From the NCBI GenBank assembly GCA_964057225.1, contig OZ059900.1, forward strand, positions 3,730,501-3,794,500: 64,000 nucleotides of DNA, in the 5' to 3' direction. Shown here one piece after another: positions 9,394 through 23,627 of this stretch. This DNA is from Auanema rhodensis (taxonomy: Eukaryota > Nematoda > Chromadorea > Rhabditida > Rhabditidae). The translations under genes and the position numbers were made by a program. Positions within the stretch are counted from its first letter, which is position 1. Every line of letters starts with the position of its first letter. The notes beneath the pieces are model-generated. The model did no database searches. It saw only the letters and a program-made list of their open reading frames with translations, and was not told the DNA's origin.

Positions 9394-12300
9394 CGAGAAT
9401 CAAACACACAATACACGAAATAAGTTTATTTTTACGAGTTTGCACTGATATTTATTCATTTTGATCAAAAAAGGTCGAAAATAGAAAGAATTTTTGAAAT
9501 TTCCGAGTTTTGAGTCTAATTTGGCTAAATCGCTCATATATATGATCAAAAGCATAATTTTATTGTCTATGACAACAAAAGTCATCAATTAAACGCTAGT
9601 GATGATTAAATACTGAATTTCGCTCAAATAGCATTACTACACTAAGTATGGTCGTTTTTATGCCTTTAACACCATATACTCACCGATTTTTGGTACAAAA
9701 TCTGTAATACTCGTAAATTTTGATCATATTCGTTAAGATTTGAGAATCAAACATACAATACACAAAATCAGTCTATGTTTATGAGCTTGCACTGATATAT
9801 ATTCATTTTGATCAAAAAAGGTCGAAAATAGAAAGAATTTTTGAAATTTCCGAGTTTTGAGTCTAATTTGGCTAAATCGCTCATTTATATGATCAGAAGC
9901 AAAGTTTTATTGTCTATGACAACAAAAGTCATCAATTAAACGCTAGTGATGTTTAAATACTAATTTTCGCTCAAATAGCATTACTACACTAAGTATGGTC
10001 GTTTTTATGCCTTTAACACCATATACTCACCGATTTTTGGTACAAAATCTGTAATACTTGTAAATTTTGATCATATTTGTTAAGATTCGAGAATCAAACA
10101 CATAATACACGAAATAAGTCTATTTTTATGAGTTTGCACTGATATTTATTCATTTTGATCAAAAAAGGTCGAAAATAGAAAGAATTTTTGAATTTTCCGA
10201 GTTTTGAGTCCAATTGGGCTAAATCGCTCATATATATGATCAAAAACATAGTTTTATTGTCTATAACAACAAAAGTCATCAATTAAACGCTAGTGATGTT
10301 TAAATACTGATTTTCGCTCAAATAGCATTACTACACTAAGTATGGTCGTTTTTATGCCTTTAACACCATATACTCACCGATTTTTGGTACAAAATCTGTG
10401 ATACTCGTAAATTTTGATCATATTCGGTGAGATTCGAGAATCAAACACACAATACACGAAATAAGTTCATTTTTACGAGTTTGCACTGATATTTATTCAT
10501 TTTGATCAAAAAAGGTCGAAAATAGAAAGAATTTTTGAAATTTCCGAGTTTTGAGTCTAATTTGGCTAAATCGCTCATATATAAGATCAAAAGCATAGTT
10601 TTATTGTCTATGACAACAAAAGTCATCAATTAAACGCTAGTGATGTTTAAATACTGAATTTCGCTCAAATAGCATTACTACACTAAGTATGGTCGTTTTT
10701 ATGCCTTTAACACCATATACTCACCGATTTTTGGTACAAAATCTGTAATACTCGTAAATTTTGATCATATTCGTTAAGATTTGAGAATCAAACATACAAT
10801 ACACAAAATCAGTCTATTTGTATGAGCTTGCACTGATATATATTCATTTTGATCAAAAAAGCTCGAAAATAGAAAGAATTTTTGAAATTTCCGAGTTTTG
10901 AGTCTAATTTGGCTAAATCGCTCATTTATATGATCAGAAGCAAAGTTTTATTGTCTATGACAACAAAAGTCATCAATTAAACGCTAGTGATGTTTAAATA
11001 CTAATTTTCGCTCAAATAGCATTACTACACTAAGTATGGTCGTTGTTATGCCTTTAACACCATATACTCACCGATTTTTGCTACAAAATCTGTAATACTT
11101 GTAAATTTTGATCATATTCGTTAAGATTCGAGAATCAAACACATAATACACGGAATAAGTCTATTTTTATGAGTTTGCACTGATATTTATTCATTTTGAT
11201 CAAAAAAGGTCGAAAATAGAAAGAATTTTTGAAATTTCCGAGTTTTGAGTCTAATTTGGCTAAATCGCTCATATATATGATCAAAAGCATAATTTTATTG
11301 TCTATGACAACAAAAGTCATCAATTAAACGCTAGTGATGTTTAAATACTGAATTTCGCTCAAATAGCATTACTACACTAAGTATGGTCGTTTTTATGCCT
11401 TTAACACCATATACTCACCGATTTTTGGTACAAAATCTGTAATACTCGTAAATTTTGATCATATTCGTTAAGATTCGAGAATCAAACACATAATACACGA
11501 AATAAGTCTATTTTTATGAGCTTGCACTGATATATATTCATTTTGATCAAAAAAGGTCGAAAATAGAAAGAATTTTTGAAATTTCCGAGTTTTGAGTCTA
11601 ATTTGGCTAAATCGCTCATTTATATGATCAGAAGCAAAGTTTTATTGTCTATGACAACAAAAGTCATCAATTAAACGCTAGTGATGTTTAAATACTGAAT
11701 TTCGCTCAAATAGCATTACTACACTAAGTATGGTCGTTTTTATGCCTTTAACACCATATACTCACCGATTTTTGCTACAAAATCTGTAATACTCGTAAAT
11801 TTTGATCATATTCGTTAAGATTCGAGAATCAAACACATAATACACGAAATAAGTCTATTTTTATGAGCTTGCACTGATATATATTCATTTTGATCAAAAA
11901 AGGTCGAAAATAGAAAGAATTTTTGAAATTTCCGAGTTTTGAGTCTAATTTGGCTAAATCGCTCATATATATGATCAGAAGCATAGTTTTATGGTCTATG
12001 ACAACCAAAGTCATCAATTAAACGCTAGTGATGTTTAAATACTGAATTTCGCTCAAATAGCATTACTACACTAAGTATGGTCGTTTTTATGCCTTTAACA
12101 CCATATACTCACCGATTTTTGGTACAAAATCTGTAATACTCGTAAATTTTGATCATATTCGTTAAGATTTGAGAATCAAACACACAATACACAAAATCAG
12201 TCTATTTTTATGAGCTTGCACTGATATATATTCATTTTGATCAAAAAAGGTCGAAAATAGAAAGAATTTTTGAAATTTCCGAGTTTTGAGTCTAATTTGG

Positions 12301-13210
12301 CTAAATCGCTCATATATATGATCAGAAGCATAGTTTTATGGTCTATGACAACAAAAGTCATCAATTAAACGCTAGTGATGTTTAAATACTGAATTTCACT
12401 CAAATAGCATTACTACACTAAGTATGGTCGTTTTTATGCTTTTAACACCATATACTCACCGATTTTTGGTACAAAATCTGTGATACTCGTAAATTTTGAT
12501 CATATTCGGTGAGATTCGAGAATCAAACACACAATACACGAAATAAGTTTATTTTTACGAGTTTGCACTGATATATATTCATTTTGATCAAAAAAGGTCG
12601 AAAATAGAAAGAATTTTTGAAATTTCCGAGTTTTGAGTCTAATTTGGCTAAATCGCTCATATATATGATCAGAAGCATAGTTTTATGGTCTATGACAACA
12701 AAAGTCATCAATTAAACGCTAGTGATGTTTAAATACTGAATTTCGCTCAAATAGCATTACTACACTAAGTATGGTCGTTTTTATGCCGTTAACACCATAT
12801 ACTCACCGATTTTTGGTACAAAATCTGTAATACTCGTAAATTTTGATCATATTCGTTAAGATTTGAGAATCAAACACACAATACACAAAATCAGTCTATT
12901 TTTATGAGTTTGCATCGATATATATTCATTTTGATCAAAAAAAGTCGAAAATAGAAAGAATTTTTGAATTTTCCGAGTTTTGAGTCCAATTGGGCTAAAT
13001 CGCTCATATATATGATCAAAAACATAGTTTTATTGTCTATAACAACAAAAGTCATCAATTAAACGCTAGTGATGTTTAAATACTGATTTTCGCTCAAATA
13101 GCATTACTACACTAAGTGTGGTCGTTTTTATGCCTTTAACACCATATACTCACCGATTTTTGGTACAAAATCTGTGATACTCGTAAATTTTGATCATATT
13201 CGGTGAGATT
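9394..13210. repeat. Array segment 4: tetramer followed by mixed, chimeric monomers
   Basis: Monomers: 9394 L4/R5, 9741 L3g/R2, 10088 L1/R1, 10435 L2/R5 (TATAAGATC), 10782 L3/R2 (GCTCG), 11129 L1 (ACACGGAATAAG) with an R5 body, 11476 and 11823 L1 starts switching to the L3-type GAGCTTGCACTGATATAT, with R2 and R3 bodies, 12170 L3/R3, 12517 L4 start with ATATATATT and R3, 12864 L5/R1. From 11129 to 12517 the GTCC marker is absent, so the trimer register is lost for eight monomers. Several copies look like recombinants between classes. Confidence 0.85.
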
Positions 13211-16200
13211 CGAGAATCAAACACACAATACACGAAATAAGTTCATTTTTACGAGTTTGCACTGATATTTATTCATTTTGATCAAAAAAGGTCGAAAATT
13301 GAAAGAATTTTTGAATTTTCCGAGTTTTGAGTCCAATTTGGCTAAATCGCTCATATATATGATCAAAAGCATAGTTTTATTTTCTATAACAACAAAAGTC
13401 ATCAATTAAACGCTAGTGATGTTTTAATACTGAATTTCGCTCAAATAGCATTACTACACTAAGTATGGTCGTTTATATGCCTTTAACACCATATACTCAC
13501 CGATTTTTGGTACAAAATCTGTGATACTCGTAAATTTTGATCATATTCGTTAAGATTCGAAAATCAAACACACAATACACGAAATAAGTTTATTTTTACA
13601 AGTTTGCACTGATATTTATTCATGTTGATCAAAAAAGGTCGAAAATAGAAAGAATTTTTGAAATTTCCGAGTTTTGAGTCTAATTTGGCTAAATCGCTCA
13701 TATATATGATCAGAAGCATAGTTTTATGGTCTATGACAACAAAAGTCATCAATTAAACGCTAGTGATGTTTAAATACTGATTTTCGCTCAAATAGCATTA
13801 CTACATTAAGTATGGTCGTTTTTATGCCTTTAACACCATATACTCACCGATTTTTGGTACAAAATCTGTAATACTCGTAAATTCTGATCATATTCGTTAA
13901 AATTTGAGAATCAAACACACAATACACAAAATCAGTCTATTTTTATGAGTTTGCATCGATATATATTCATTTTGATCAAAAAAAGTCGAAAATAGAAAGA
14001 ATTTTTGAATTTTCCGAGTTTTGAGTCCAATTGGGCTAAATCGCTCATATATATGATCAAAAGCATAGTTTTACTGTCTATGATAACAAAAGTCTTCAAA
14101 TATACACTAATAATGATTAAATCACTGAATTTCACTCAAATAGCATTACTACACTAAGTATGGTCGTTTTTATGCCTTAAACACCATATACTCACCGATT
14201 TTTGGTACAAAATCTGTGATACTCGTAAATTTTGATCATATTCGGTGAGATTCGAAAATCAAACACACAATACACGAAATAAGTTTATTTTTACGAGTTT
14301 GCACTGATATTTATTCATTTTGATCAAAAAAGGTCGAAAATAGAAAGAATTTTTGAAATTTCCGAGTTTTGAGTCTAATTTGGCTAAATCGCTCATATAT
14401 ATGATCAGAAGCATAGTTTTATTGTCTATGACAACAAAAGTCATTAATTAAACACTAATGATGTTTAAATCACTAAATTTCGCTCAAATAGCATTACTAC
14501 ACTAAGTATGGTCGTTTTTATGCCTTTAACACCATATACTCACCGATTTTTGGTACAAAATCTGTAATACTCGTAAATTTTGATCATAATCGTTAAGATT
14601 TGAGAATCCAACACACAATACACAAAATCAGTCTATTTTTATAAGCTTGCACTGATATATATTCATTTTGATCAAAAAAGGTCGAAAATAGAAAGAAATT
14701 TTGAAATTTCCGAGTTTTGAGTCTAATTTGGCTAAATCGCTCATATATATGATCAGAAGCATAGTTTTATGGTCTATGACAACAAAAGTCATCAATTAAA
14801 CGCTAGTGATGTTTAAATACTGATTTTCGCTCAAATAGCATTACTACACTAAGTATGGTCGTTTTTATGCCTTTAACACCATATACTCACCGATTTTTGG
14901 TACAAAATCTGTGATACTCGTAAATTTTGATCATATTCGGTGAGATTCGAGAATCAAACACACAATACACGAAATAAGTTCATTTTTACGAGTTTGCACT
15001 GATATTTATTCATTTTGATCAAAAAAGGTCGAAAATAGAAAGAATTTTTGAAATTTCCGAGTTTTGAGTCTAATTTGGCTAAATCGCTCATATATATGAT
15101 CAAAAGCATAGTTTTATTGTCTATGACAACAAAAGTCATCAATTAAACGCTAGTGATGTTTAAATACTGAATTTCGCTCAAATAGCATTACTACACTAAG
15201 TATGGTCGTTTTTATGCCTTTAACACCATAAACTCACCGATTTTTGGTACAAAATCTGTAATACTCGTAAATTTTGATCATATTCGTTATGATTTGAGAA
15301 TCAAACATACAATACACAAAATCAGTCTATTTTTATGAGCTTGCACTGATATATATTCATTTTGATCAAAAAAGGTCGAAAATAGAAAGAATTTTTGAAA
15401 TTTCCGAGTTTTGAGTCTAATTTGGCTAAATCGCTCATTTATATGATCAAAAGCATAGTTTTATTGTCTATAACAACAAAAGTCATCAATTAAACGCTAG
15501 TGATGTTTTAATACTGAATTTCGCTCAAATAGCATTACTACACTAAGTATGGTCGTTTTTATGCCTTTAACACCATATACTCACCGATTTTTGGTACAAA
15601 ATCTGTGATACTCGTAAATTTTGATCATATTCGTTAAGATTCGAAAATCAAACACACAATACACGAAATAAGTTTATTTTTACAAGTTTGCACTGATATT
15701 TATTCATTTTGATCAAAAAAGGTCGAAAATAGAAAGAATTTTTGAAATTTCCGAGTTTTGAGTCTAATTTGGCTAAATCGCTCATATATATGATCAGAAG
15801 CATAGTTTTATTGTCTATAACAACAAAAGTCATTATTTAAACACTAATGATGTTTAAATCACTAAATTTCGCTCAAATAGCATTACTACACTAAGTATGG
15901 TCGTTTTTATGCCTTTAACACCATATACTCACCGATTTTTGGTACAAAATCTGTGATACTCGTAAATTTTGATCATATTGGGTGAGATTCGAGAATCAAA
16001 CACACAATACACGAAATAAGTTTATTTTTACGAGTTTGCACTGATATTTATTCATTTTGATCAAAAAAGGTCGAAAATAGAAAGAATTTTTGAAATTTCC
16101 GAGTTTTGAGTCTAATTTGGCTAAATCGCTCATATATATGATCAGAAGCATAGTTTTATTGTCTATGACAACAAAAGTCATTAATTAAACACTAATGATG

Positions 16201-16684
16201 TTTAAATCACTAAATTTCGCTCAAATAGCATTACTACACTAAGTATGGTCGTTTTTATGCCTTTAACACCATATACTCACCGATTTTTGGTACAAAATCT
16301 GTAATACTCGTAAATTTTGATCATATTCGTTAAGATTTGAGAATCAAACACACAATACACAAAATCAGTCTATTTTTATAAGCTTGCACTGATATATATT
16401 CATTTTGATCAAAAAAGGTCGAAAATAGAAAGAATTTTTGAAATTTCCGAGTTTTGAGTCTAATTTGGCTAAATCGCTCATATATATGATCAGAAGCATA
16501 GTTTTATGGTCTATGACAACAAAAGTCATCAATTAAACGCTAGTGATGTTTAAATACTGATTTTCGCTCAAATAGCATTACTACACTAAGTATGGTCGTT
16601 TTTATGCCTTTAACACCATATACTCACCGATTTTTGGTACAAAATCTGTGATACTCGTAAATTTTGATCATATTCGGTGAGATT
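13211..16684. repeat. Array segment 5: irregular monomer order, several 348-bp copies
   Basis: Monomers: 13211 L2 with a mixed R1/R6 body (AAAATTGAAAG), 13558 L4/R3, 13905 L5/R7 with the divergent tail (348 bp), 14253 L4/R4 (348), 14601 L3/R3 (AATCCAACAC), 14948 L2/R5, 15295 L3 with an R2-to-R6 hybrid body, 15642 L4/R4 (348, CATTATTTAAAC), 15990 L4/R4 (348, preceded by ATTGGGTGAG), 16338 L3/R3. The pair 13905-14253 resembles 9046-9394 at an offset of 4859 bp. Two L4/R4 copies stand side by side at 15642 and 15990, an arrangement seen nowhere else in the window. Confidence 0.85.
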
Positions 16685-19600
16685 CGAGAATCAAACACAC
16701 AATACACGAAATAAGTTCATTTTTACGAGTTTGCACTGATATTTATTCATTTTGATCAAATAAGGTCGAAAATAGAAAGAATTTTTGAAATTTCCGAGTT
16801 TTGAGTCTAATTTGGCTAAATCGCTCATATATATGATCAAAAGCATAGTTTTATTGTCTATGACAACAAAAGTCATCAATTAAACGCTAGTGATGTTTAA
16901 ATACTGAATTTCGCTCAAATAGCATTACTACACTAAGTATGGTCGTTTTTATGCCTTTAACACCATATACTCACCGATTTTTGGTACAAAATCTGTAATA
17001 CTCGTAAATTTTGATCATATTCGTTATGATTTGAGAATCAAACATACAATACACAAAATCAGTCTATTTTTATGAGCTTGCACTGATATATATTCATTTT
17101 GATCAAAAAAGGTCGAAAATAGAAAGAATTTTTGAAATTTCCGAGTTTTGAGTCTAATTTGGCTAAATCGCTCATTTATATGATCAAAAGCATAGTTTTA
17201 TTGTCTATAACAACAAAAGTCATCAATTAAACGCTAGTGATGTTTTAATACTGAATTTCGCTCAAATAGCATTACTACACTAAGTATGGTCGTTTATATG
17301 CCTTTAACACCATATACTCACCGATTTTTGGTACAAAATCTGTGATACTCGTAAATTTTGATCATATTCGGTGAGATTCAAGAATCAAACACACAATACA
17401 CAAAATCAGTCTATGTTTATGAGCTTGCACTGATATATATTCATTTTGATCAAAAAAGGTCGAAAATAGAAAGAATTTTTGAAATTTCCGAGTTTTGAGT
17501 CTAATTTGGCTAAATCGCTCATTTATATGATCAGAAGCAAAGTTTTATTGTCTATGACAACAAAAGTCATCAATTAAACGCTAGTGATGTTTAAATACTA
17601 ATTTTCGCTCAAATAGCATTACTACACTAAGTATGGTCGTTTTTATGCCTTTAACACCATATACTCACCGATTTTTGGTACAAAATCTGTAATACTTGTA
17701 AATTTCGATCATATTCGTTAAGATTCGAGAATCAAACACATAATACACGAAATAAGTCTATTTTTATGAGTTTGCACTGATATTTATTCATTTTGATCAA
17801 AAAAGGTCGAAAATAGAAAGAATTTTTGAATTTTCCGAGTTTTGAGTCTAATTTGGCTAAATCGCTCATATATATGATCAGAAGCATAGTTTTATGGTCT
17901 ATGACAACAAAAGTCATCAATTAAACGCTAGTGATGTTTAAATACTGATTTTCGCTCAAATAGCATTACTACACTAAGTATGGTCGTTTTTATGCCTTTA
18001 ACACCATATACTCACCGATTTTTGGTACAAAATCTGTGATACTCGTAAATTTTGATCATATTCGGTGAGATTCGAGAATCAAACACACAATACACGAAAT
18101 CAGTCTATGTTTATGAGCTTGCACTGATATATATTCATTTTGATCAAAAAAGGTCGAAAATAGAAAGAATTTTTGAAATTTCCGAGTTTTGAGTCTAATT
18201 TGGCTAAATCGCTCATTTATATGATCAGAAGCAAAGTTTTATTGTCTATGACAACAAAAGTCATCAATTAAACGCTAGTGATGTTTAAATACTAATTTTC
18301 GCTCAAATAGCATTACTACACTAAGTATGGTCGTTTTTATGCCTTTAACACCATATACTCACCGATTTTTGGTACAAAATCTGTAATACTTGTAAATTTC
18401 GATCATATTCGTTAAGATTCGAGAATTAAACACATAATACACAAAATCAGTCTATTTTCATGAGCTTGCACTGATATATATTCATTTTGATCAAAAAAGC
18501 TCGAAAATAGAAAGAATTTTTGAAATTTCCGAGTTTTGAGTCTAATTTGGCTAAATCGCTCATTTATATGATCAGAAGCAAAGTTTTATTGTCTATGACA
18601 ACAAAAGTCATCAATTAAACGCTAGTGATGTTTAAATACTAATTTTCGCTCAAATAGCATTACTACACTAAGTATGGTCGTTTTTATGCCTTTAACACCA
18701 TATACTCACCGATTTTTGCTACAAAATCTGTAATACTTGTGAATTTTGATCATATTCGTTAAGATTCGAGAATCAAACACATAATACACGAAATAAGTCT
18801 ATTTTTATGAGTTTACACTGATATTTATTCATTTTGATCAAAAAAGGTCGAAAATAGAAAGAATTTTTGAAATTTCCGAGTTTTGAGTCCAATTTGGCTA
18901 AATCGCTCATATATATGATCAAAAGCATAGTTTTATTGTCTATAACAACAAAAGTCATCAATTAAACGCTAGTGATGTTTTAATACTGAATTTCGCTCAA
19001 ATAGCATTACTACACTAAGTATGGTCGTTTTTATGCCTTTAACACCATATACTCACCGATTTTTGGTACAAAATCTGTGATACTCGTAAATTTTGATCAT
19101 ATTTGTTAAGATTCGAAAATCAAACACACAATACACGAAATAAGTTTATTTTTACAAGTTTGCACTGATATTTATTCATTTTGATCAAAAAAGGTCGAAA
19201 ATAGAAAGAATTTTTGAAATTTCCGAGTTTTGAGTCTAATTTGGCTAAATCGCTCATATATATGATCAGAAGCATAGTTTTATTGTCTATGACAACAAAA
19301 GTCATTAATTAAACACTAATGATGTTTAAATCACTAAATTTCGCTCAAATAGCATTACTACACTAAGTATGGTCGTTTTTATGCCTTTAACACCATATAC
19401 TCACCGATTTTTGGTACAAAATCTGTAATACTCGTAAATTTTGATCATATTGGGTGAGATTCGAGAATCAAACACACAATACACGAAATAAGTTTATTTT
19501 TACGAGTTTGCACTGATATATATTCATTTTGATCAAAAAAGGTCGAAAATAGAAAGAATTTTTGAAATTTCCGAGTTTTGAGTCTAATTTGGCTAAATCG

Positions 19601-20155
19601 CTCATATATATGATCAGAAGCATAGTTTTATGGTCTATGACAACAAAAGTCATCAACTAAACGCTAGTGATGTTTAAATACTGATTTTCGCTCAAATAGC
19701 ATTACTACACTAAGTATGGTCGTTTTTATGCCTTTAACACCATATACTCACCGATTTTTGGTACAAAATCTGTAATACTCGTAAATTTTGATCATATTTG
19801 TTAAGATTTGAGAATCAAACATACAATACACAAAATCAGTCTATTTTTATGAGCTTGCACTGATATATATTCATTTTGATCAAAAAAGCTCGAAAATAGA
19901 AAGAATTTTTGAAATTTCCGAGTTTTGAGTCTAATTTGGCTAAATCGCTCATATATATGATCAGAAGCATAGTTTTATTGTCTATGACAACAAAAGTCAT
20001 TAATTAAACACTAATGATGTTTAAATACTGATTTTCGCTCAAATAGCATTACTACACTAAGTATGGTCGTTTTTATGCCTTTAACACCATATACTCACCG
20101 ATTTTTGGTACAAAATCTGTGATACTCGTAAATTTTGATCATATTCGGTGAGATT
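16685..20155. repeat. Array segment 6: first copy of a 10-monomer (3471-bp) unit
   Basis: Monomers: 16685 L2/R5 (CAAATAAGG), 17032 L3 with an R2-to-R6 hybrid body, 17379 L3g/R2, 17726 L1 with an R3 body, 18073 L3g/R2 (ACGAAATCAG), 18420 L3/R2 (CTATTTTCATGAG, GCTCG), 18767 L1/R6, 19114 L4/R4 (348), 19462 L4 start on an R3 body, 19809 L3/R4 switching to an R3 tail. From about 16545 to about 19450 the order and private marks recur exactly 3471 bp downstream. The last monomer, 19809, carries the crossover joint between the two units. Confidence 0.88.
19809..20155. repeat. Chimeric monomer marking an unequal-crossover joint
   Basis: The first two thirds match the L3/R4 monomer at 23280 (GCTCG, CATTAATTAAACACTAATG). 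After GATGTTTAAAT it turns into the R3-type ACTGATTTTC tail with TGATACTCG..GGTGAG, as in the monomer at 16338. The extra base of the R4 tail is absent. The switch is where two 10-monomer units meet, so it is best read as the joint of the 3471-bp tandem duplication. Confidence 0.8.
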
Positions 20156-23100
20156 CGAGAATCAAACACACAATACACGAAATAAGTTCATTTTTACGAG
20201 TTTGCACTGATATTTATTCATTTTGATCAAATAAGGTCGAAAATAGAAAGAATTTTTGAAATTTCCGAGTTTTGAGTCTAATTTGGCTAAATCGCTCATA
20301 TATATGATCAAAAGCATAGTTTTATTGTCTATGACAACAAAAGTCATCAATTAAACGCTAGTGATGTTTAAATACTGAATTTCGCTCAAATAGCATTACT
20401 ACACTAAGTATGGTCGTTTTTATGCCTTTAACACCATATACTCACCGATTTTTGGTACAAAATCTGTAATACTCGTAAATTTTGATCATATTCGTTATGA
20501 TTTGAGAATCAAACATACAATACACAAAATCAGTCTATTTTTATGAGCTTGCACTGATATATATTCATTTTGATCAAAAAAGGTCGAAAATAGAAAGAAT
20601 TTTTGAAATTTCCGAGTTTTGAGTCTAATTTGGCTGAATCGCTCATTTATATGATCAAAAGCATAGTTTTATTGTCTATAACAACAAAAGTCATCAATTA
20701 AACGCTAGTGATGTTTTAATACTGAATTTCGCTCAAATAGCATTACTACACTAAGTATGGTCGTTTATATGCCTTTAACACCATATACTCACCGATTTTT
20801 GGTACAAAATCTGTGATACTCGTAAATTTTGATCATATTCGGTGAGATTCAAGAATCAAACACAAAATACACAAAATCAGTCTATGTTTATGAGCTTGCA
20901 CTGATATATATTCATTTTGATCAAAAAAGGTCGAAAATAGAAAGAATTTTTGAAATTTCCGAGTTTTGAGTCTAATTTGGCTAAATCGCTCATTTATATG
21001 ATCAGAAGCAAAGTTTTATTGTCTATGACAACAAAAGTCATCAATTAAACGCTAGTGATGTTTAAATACTAATTTTCGCTCAAATAGCATTACTACACTA
21101 AGTATGGTCGTTTTTATGCCTTTAACACCATATACTCACCGATTTTTGGTACAAAATCTGTAATACTTGTAAATTTCGATCATATTCGTTAAGATTCGAG
21201 AATCAAACACATAATACACGAAATAAGTCTATTTTTATGAGTTTGCACTGATATTTATTCATTTTGATCAAAAAAGGTCGAAAATAGAAAGAATTTTTGA
21301 ATTTTCCGAGTTTTGAGTCTAATTTGGCTAAATCGCTCATATATATGATCAGAAGCATAGTTTTATGGTCTATGACAACAAAAGTCATCAATTAAACGCT
21401 AGTGATGTTTAAATACTGATTTTCGCTCAAATAGCATTACTACACTAAGTATGGTCGTTTTTATGCCTTTAACACCATATACTCACCGATTTTTGGTACA
21501 AAATCTGTGATACTCGTAAATTTTGATCATATTCGGTGAGATTCGAGAATCAAACACACAATACACGAAATCAGTCTATGTTTATGAGCTTGCACTGATA
21601 TATATTCATTTTGATCAAAAAAGGTCGAAAATAGAAAGAATTTTTGAAATTTCCGAGTTTTGAGTCTAATTTGGCTAAATCGCTCATTTATATGATCAGA
21701 AGCAAAGTTTTATTGTCTATGACAACAAAAGTCATCAATTAAACGCTAGTGATGTTTAAATACTAATTTTCGCTCAAATAGCATTACTACACTAAGTATG
21801 GTCGTTTTTATGCCTTTAACACCATATACTCACCGATTTTTGGTACAAAATCTGTAATACTTGTAAATTTCGATCATATTCGTTAAGATTCGAGAATTAA
21901 ACACATAATACACAAAATCAGTCTATTTTCATGAGCTTGCACTGATATATATTCATTTTGATCAAAAAAGCTCGAAAATAGAAAGAATTTTTGAAATTTC
22001 CGAGTTTTGAGTCTAATTTGGCTAAATCGCTCATTTATATGATCAGAAGCAAAGTTTTATTGTCTATGACAACAAAAGTCATCAATTAAACGCTAGTGAT
22101 GTTTAAATACTAATTTTCGCTCAAATAGCATTACTACACTAAGTATGGTCGTTTTTATGCCTTTAACACCATATACTCACCGATTTTTGCTACAAAATCT
22201 GTAATACTTGTGAATTTTGATCATATTCGTTAAGATTCGAGAATCAAACACATAATACACGAAATAAGTCTATTTTTATGAGTTTACACTGATATTTATT
22301 CATTTTGATCAAAAAAGGTCGAAAATAGAAAGAATTTTTGAAATTTCCGAGTTTTGAGTCCAATTTGGCTAAATCGCTCATATATATGATCAAAAGCATA
22401 GTTTTATTGTCTATAACAACAAAAGTCATCAATTAAACGCTAGTGATGTTTTAATACTGAATTTCGCTCAAATAGCATTACTACACTAAGTATGGTCGTT
22501 TTTATGCCTTTAACACCATATACTCACCGATTTTTGGTACAAAATCTGTGATACTCGTAAATTTTGATCATATTTGTTAAGATTCGAAAATCAAACACAC
22601 AATACACGAAATAAGTTTATTTTTACAAGTTTGCACTGATATTTATTCATTTTGATCAAAAAAGGTCGAAAATAGAAAGAATTTTTGAAATTTCCGAGTT
22701 TTGAGTCTAATTTGGCTAAATCGCTCATATATATGATCAGAAGCATAGTTTTATTGTCTATGACAACAAAAGTCATTAATTAAACACTAATGATGTTTAA
22801 ATCACTAAATTTCGCTCAAATAGCATTACTACACTAAGTATGGTCGTTTTTATGCCTTTAACACCATATACTCACCGATTTTTGGTACAAAATCTGTAAT
22901 ACTCGTAAATTTTGATCATATTCGTTAAGATTTGAGAATCAAACACACAATACACAAAATCAGTCTATTTTTATGAGCTTGCACTGATATATATTCATTT
23001 TGATCAAAAAAGGTCGAAAATAGAAAGAATTTTTGAAATTTCCGAGTTTTGAGTCTAATTTGGCTAAATCGCTCATATATATGATCAGAAGCATAGTTTT

Positions 23101-23627
23101 ATGGTCTATGACAACAAAAGTCATCAATTAAACGCTAGTGATGTTTAAATACTGATTTTCGCTCAAATAGCATTACTACACTAAGTATGGTCGTTTTTAT
23201 GCCTTTAACACCATATACTCACCGATTTTTGGTACAAAATCTGTAATACTCGTAAATTTTGATCATATTTGTTAAGATTTGAGAATCAAACATACAATAC
23301 ACAAAATCAGTCTATTTTTATGAGCTTGCACTGATATATATTCATTTTGATCAAAAAAGCTCGAAAATAGAAAGAATTTTTGAAATTTCCGAGTTTTGAG
23401 TCTAATTTGGCTAAATCGCTCATATATATGATCAGAAGCATAGTTTTATTGTCTATGACAACAAAAGTCATTAATTAAACACTAATGATGTTTAAATCAC
23501 TAAATTTCGCTCAAATAGCATTACTACACTAAGTATGGTCGTTTTTATGCCTTTAACACCATATACTCACCGATTTTTGGTACAAAATCTGTGATACTCG
23601 TAAATTTTGATCATATTCGGTGAGATT
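20156..23627. repeat. Array segment 7: second copy of the 10-monomer unit
   Basis: Monomers: 20156 L2/R5 (CAAATAAGG), 20503 L3 hybrid (GGCTGAATC), 20850 L3g/R2, 21197 L1 with an R3 body, 21544 L3g/R2, 21891 L3/R2 (CTATTTTCATGAG), 22238 L1/R6, 22585 L4/R4 (348), 22933 L3/R3, 23280 L3/R4 (348). The first eight match 16685-19114. The ninth differs from its partner at the 5' end (L3 here, L4 there). The tenth keeps the full R4 tail that its partner lost. Confidence 0.88.
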
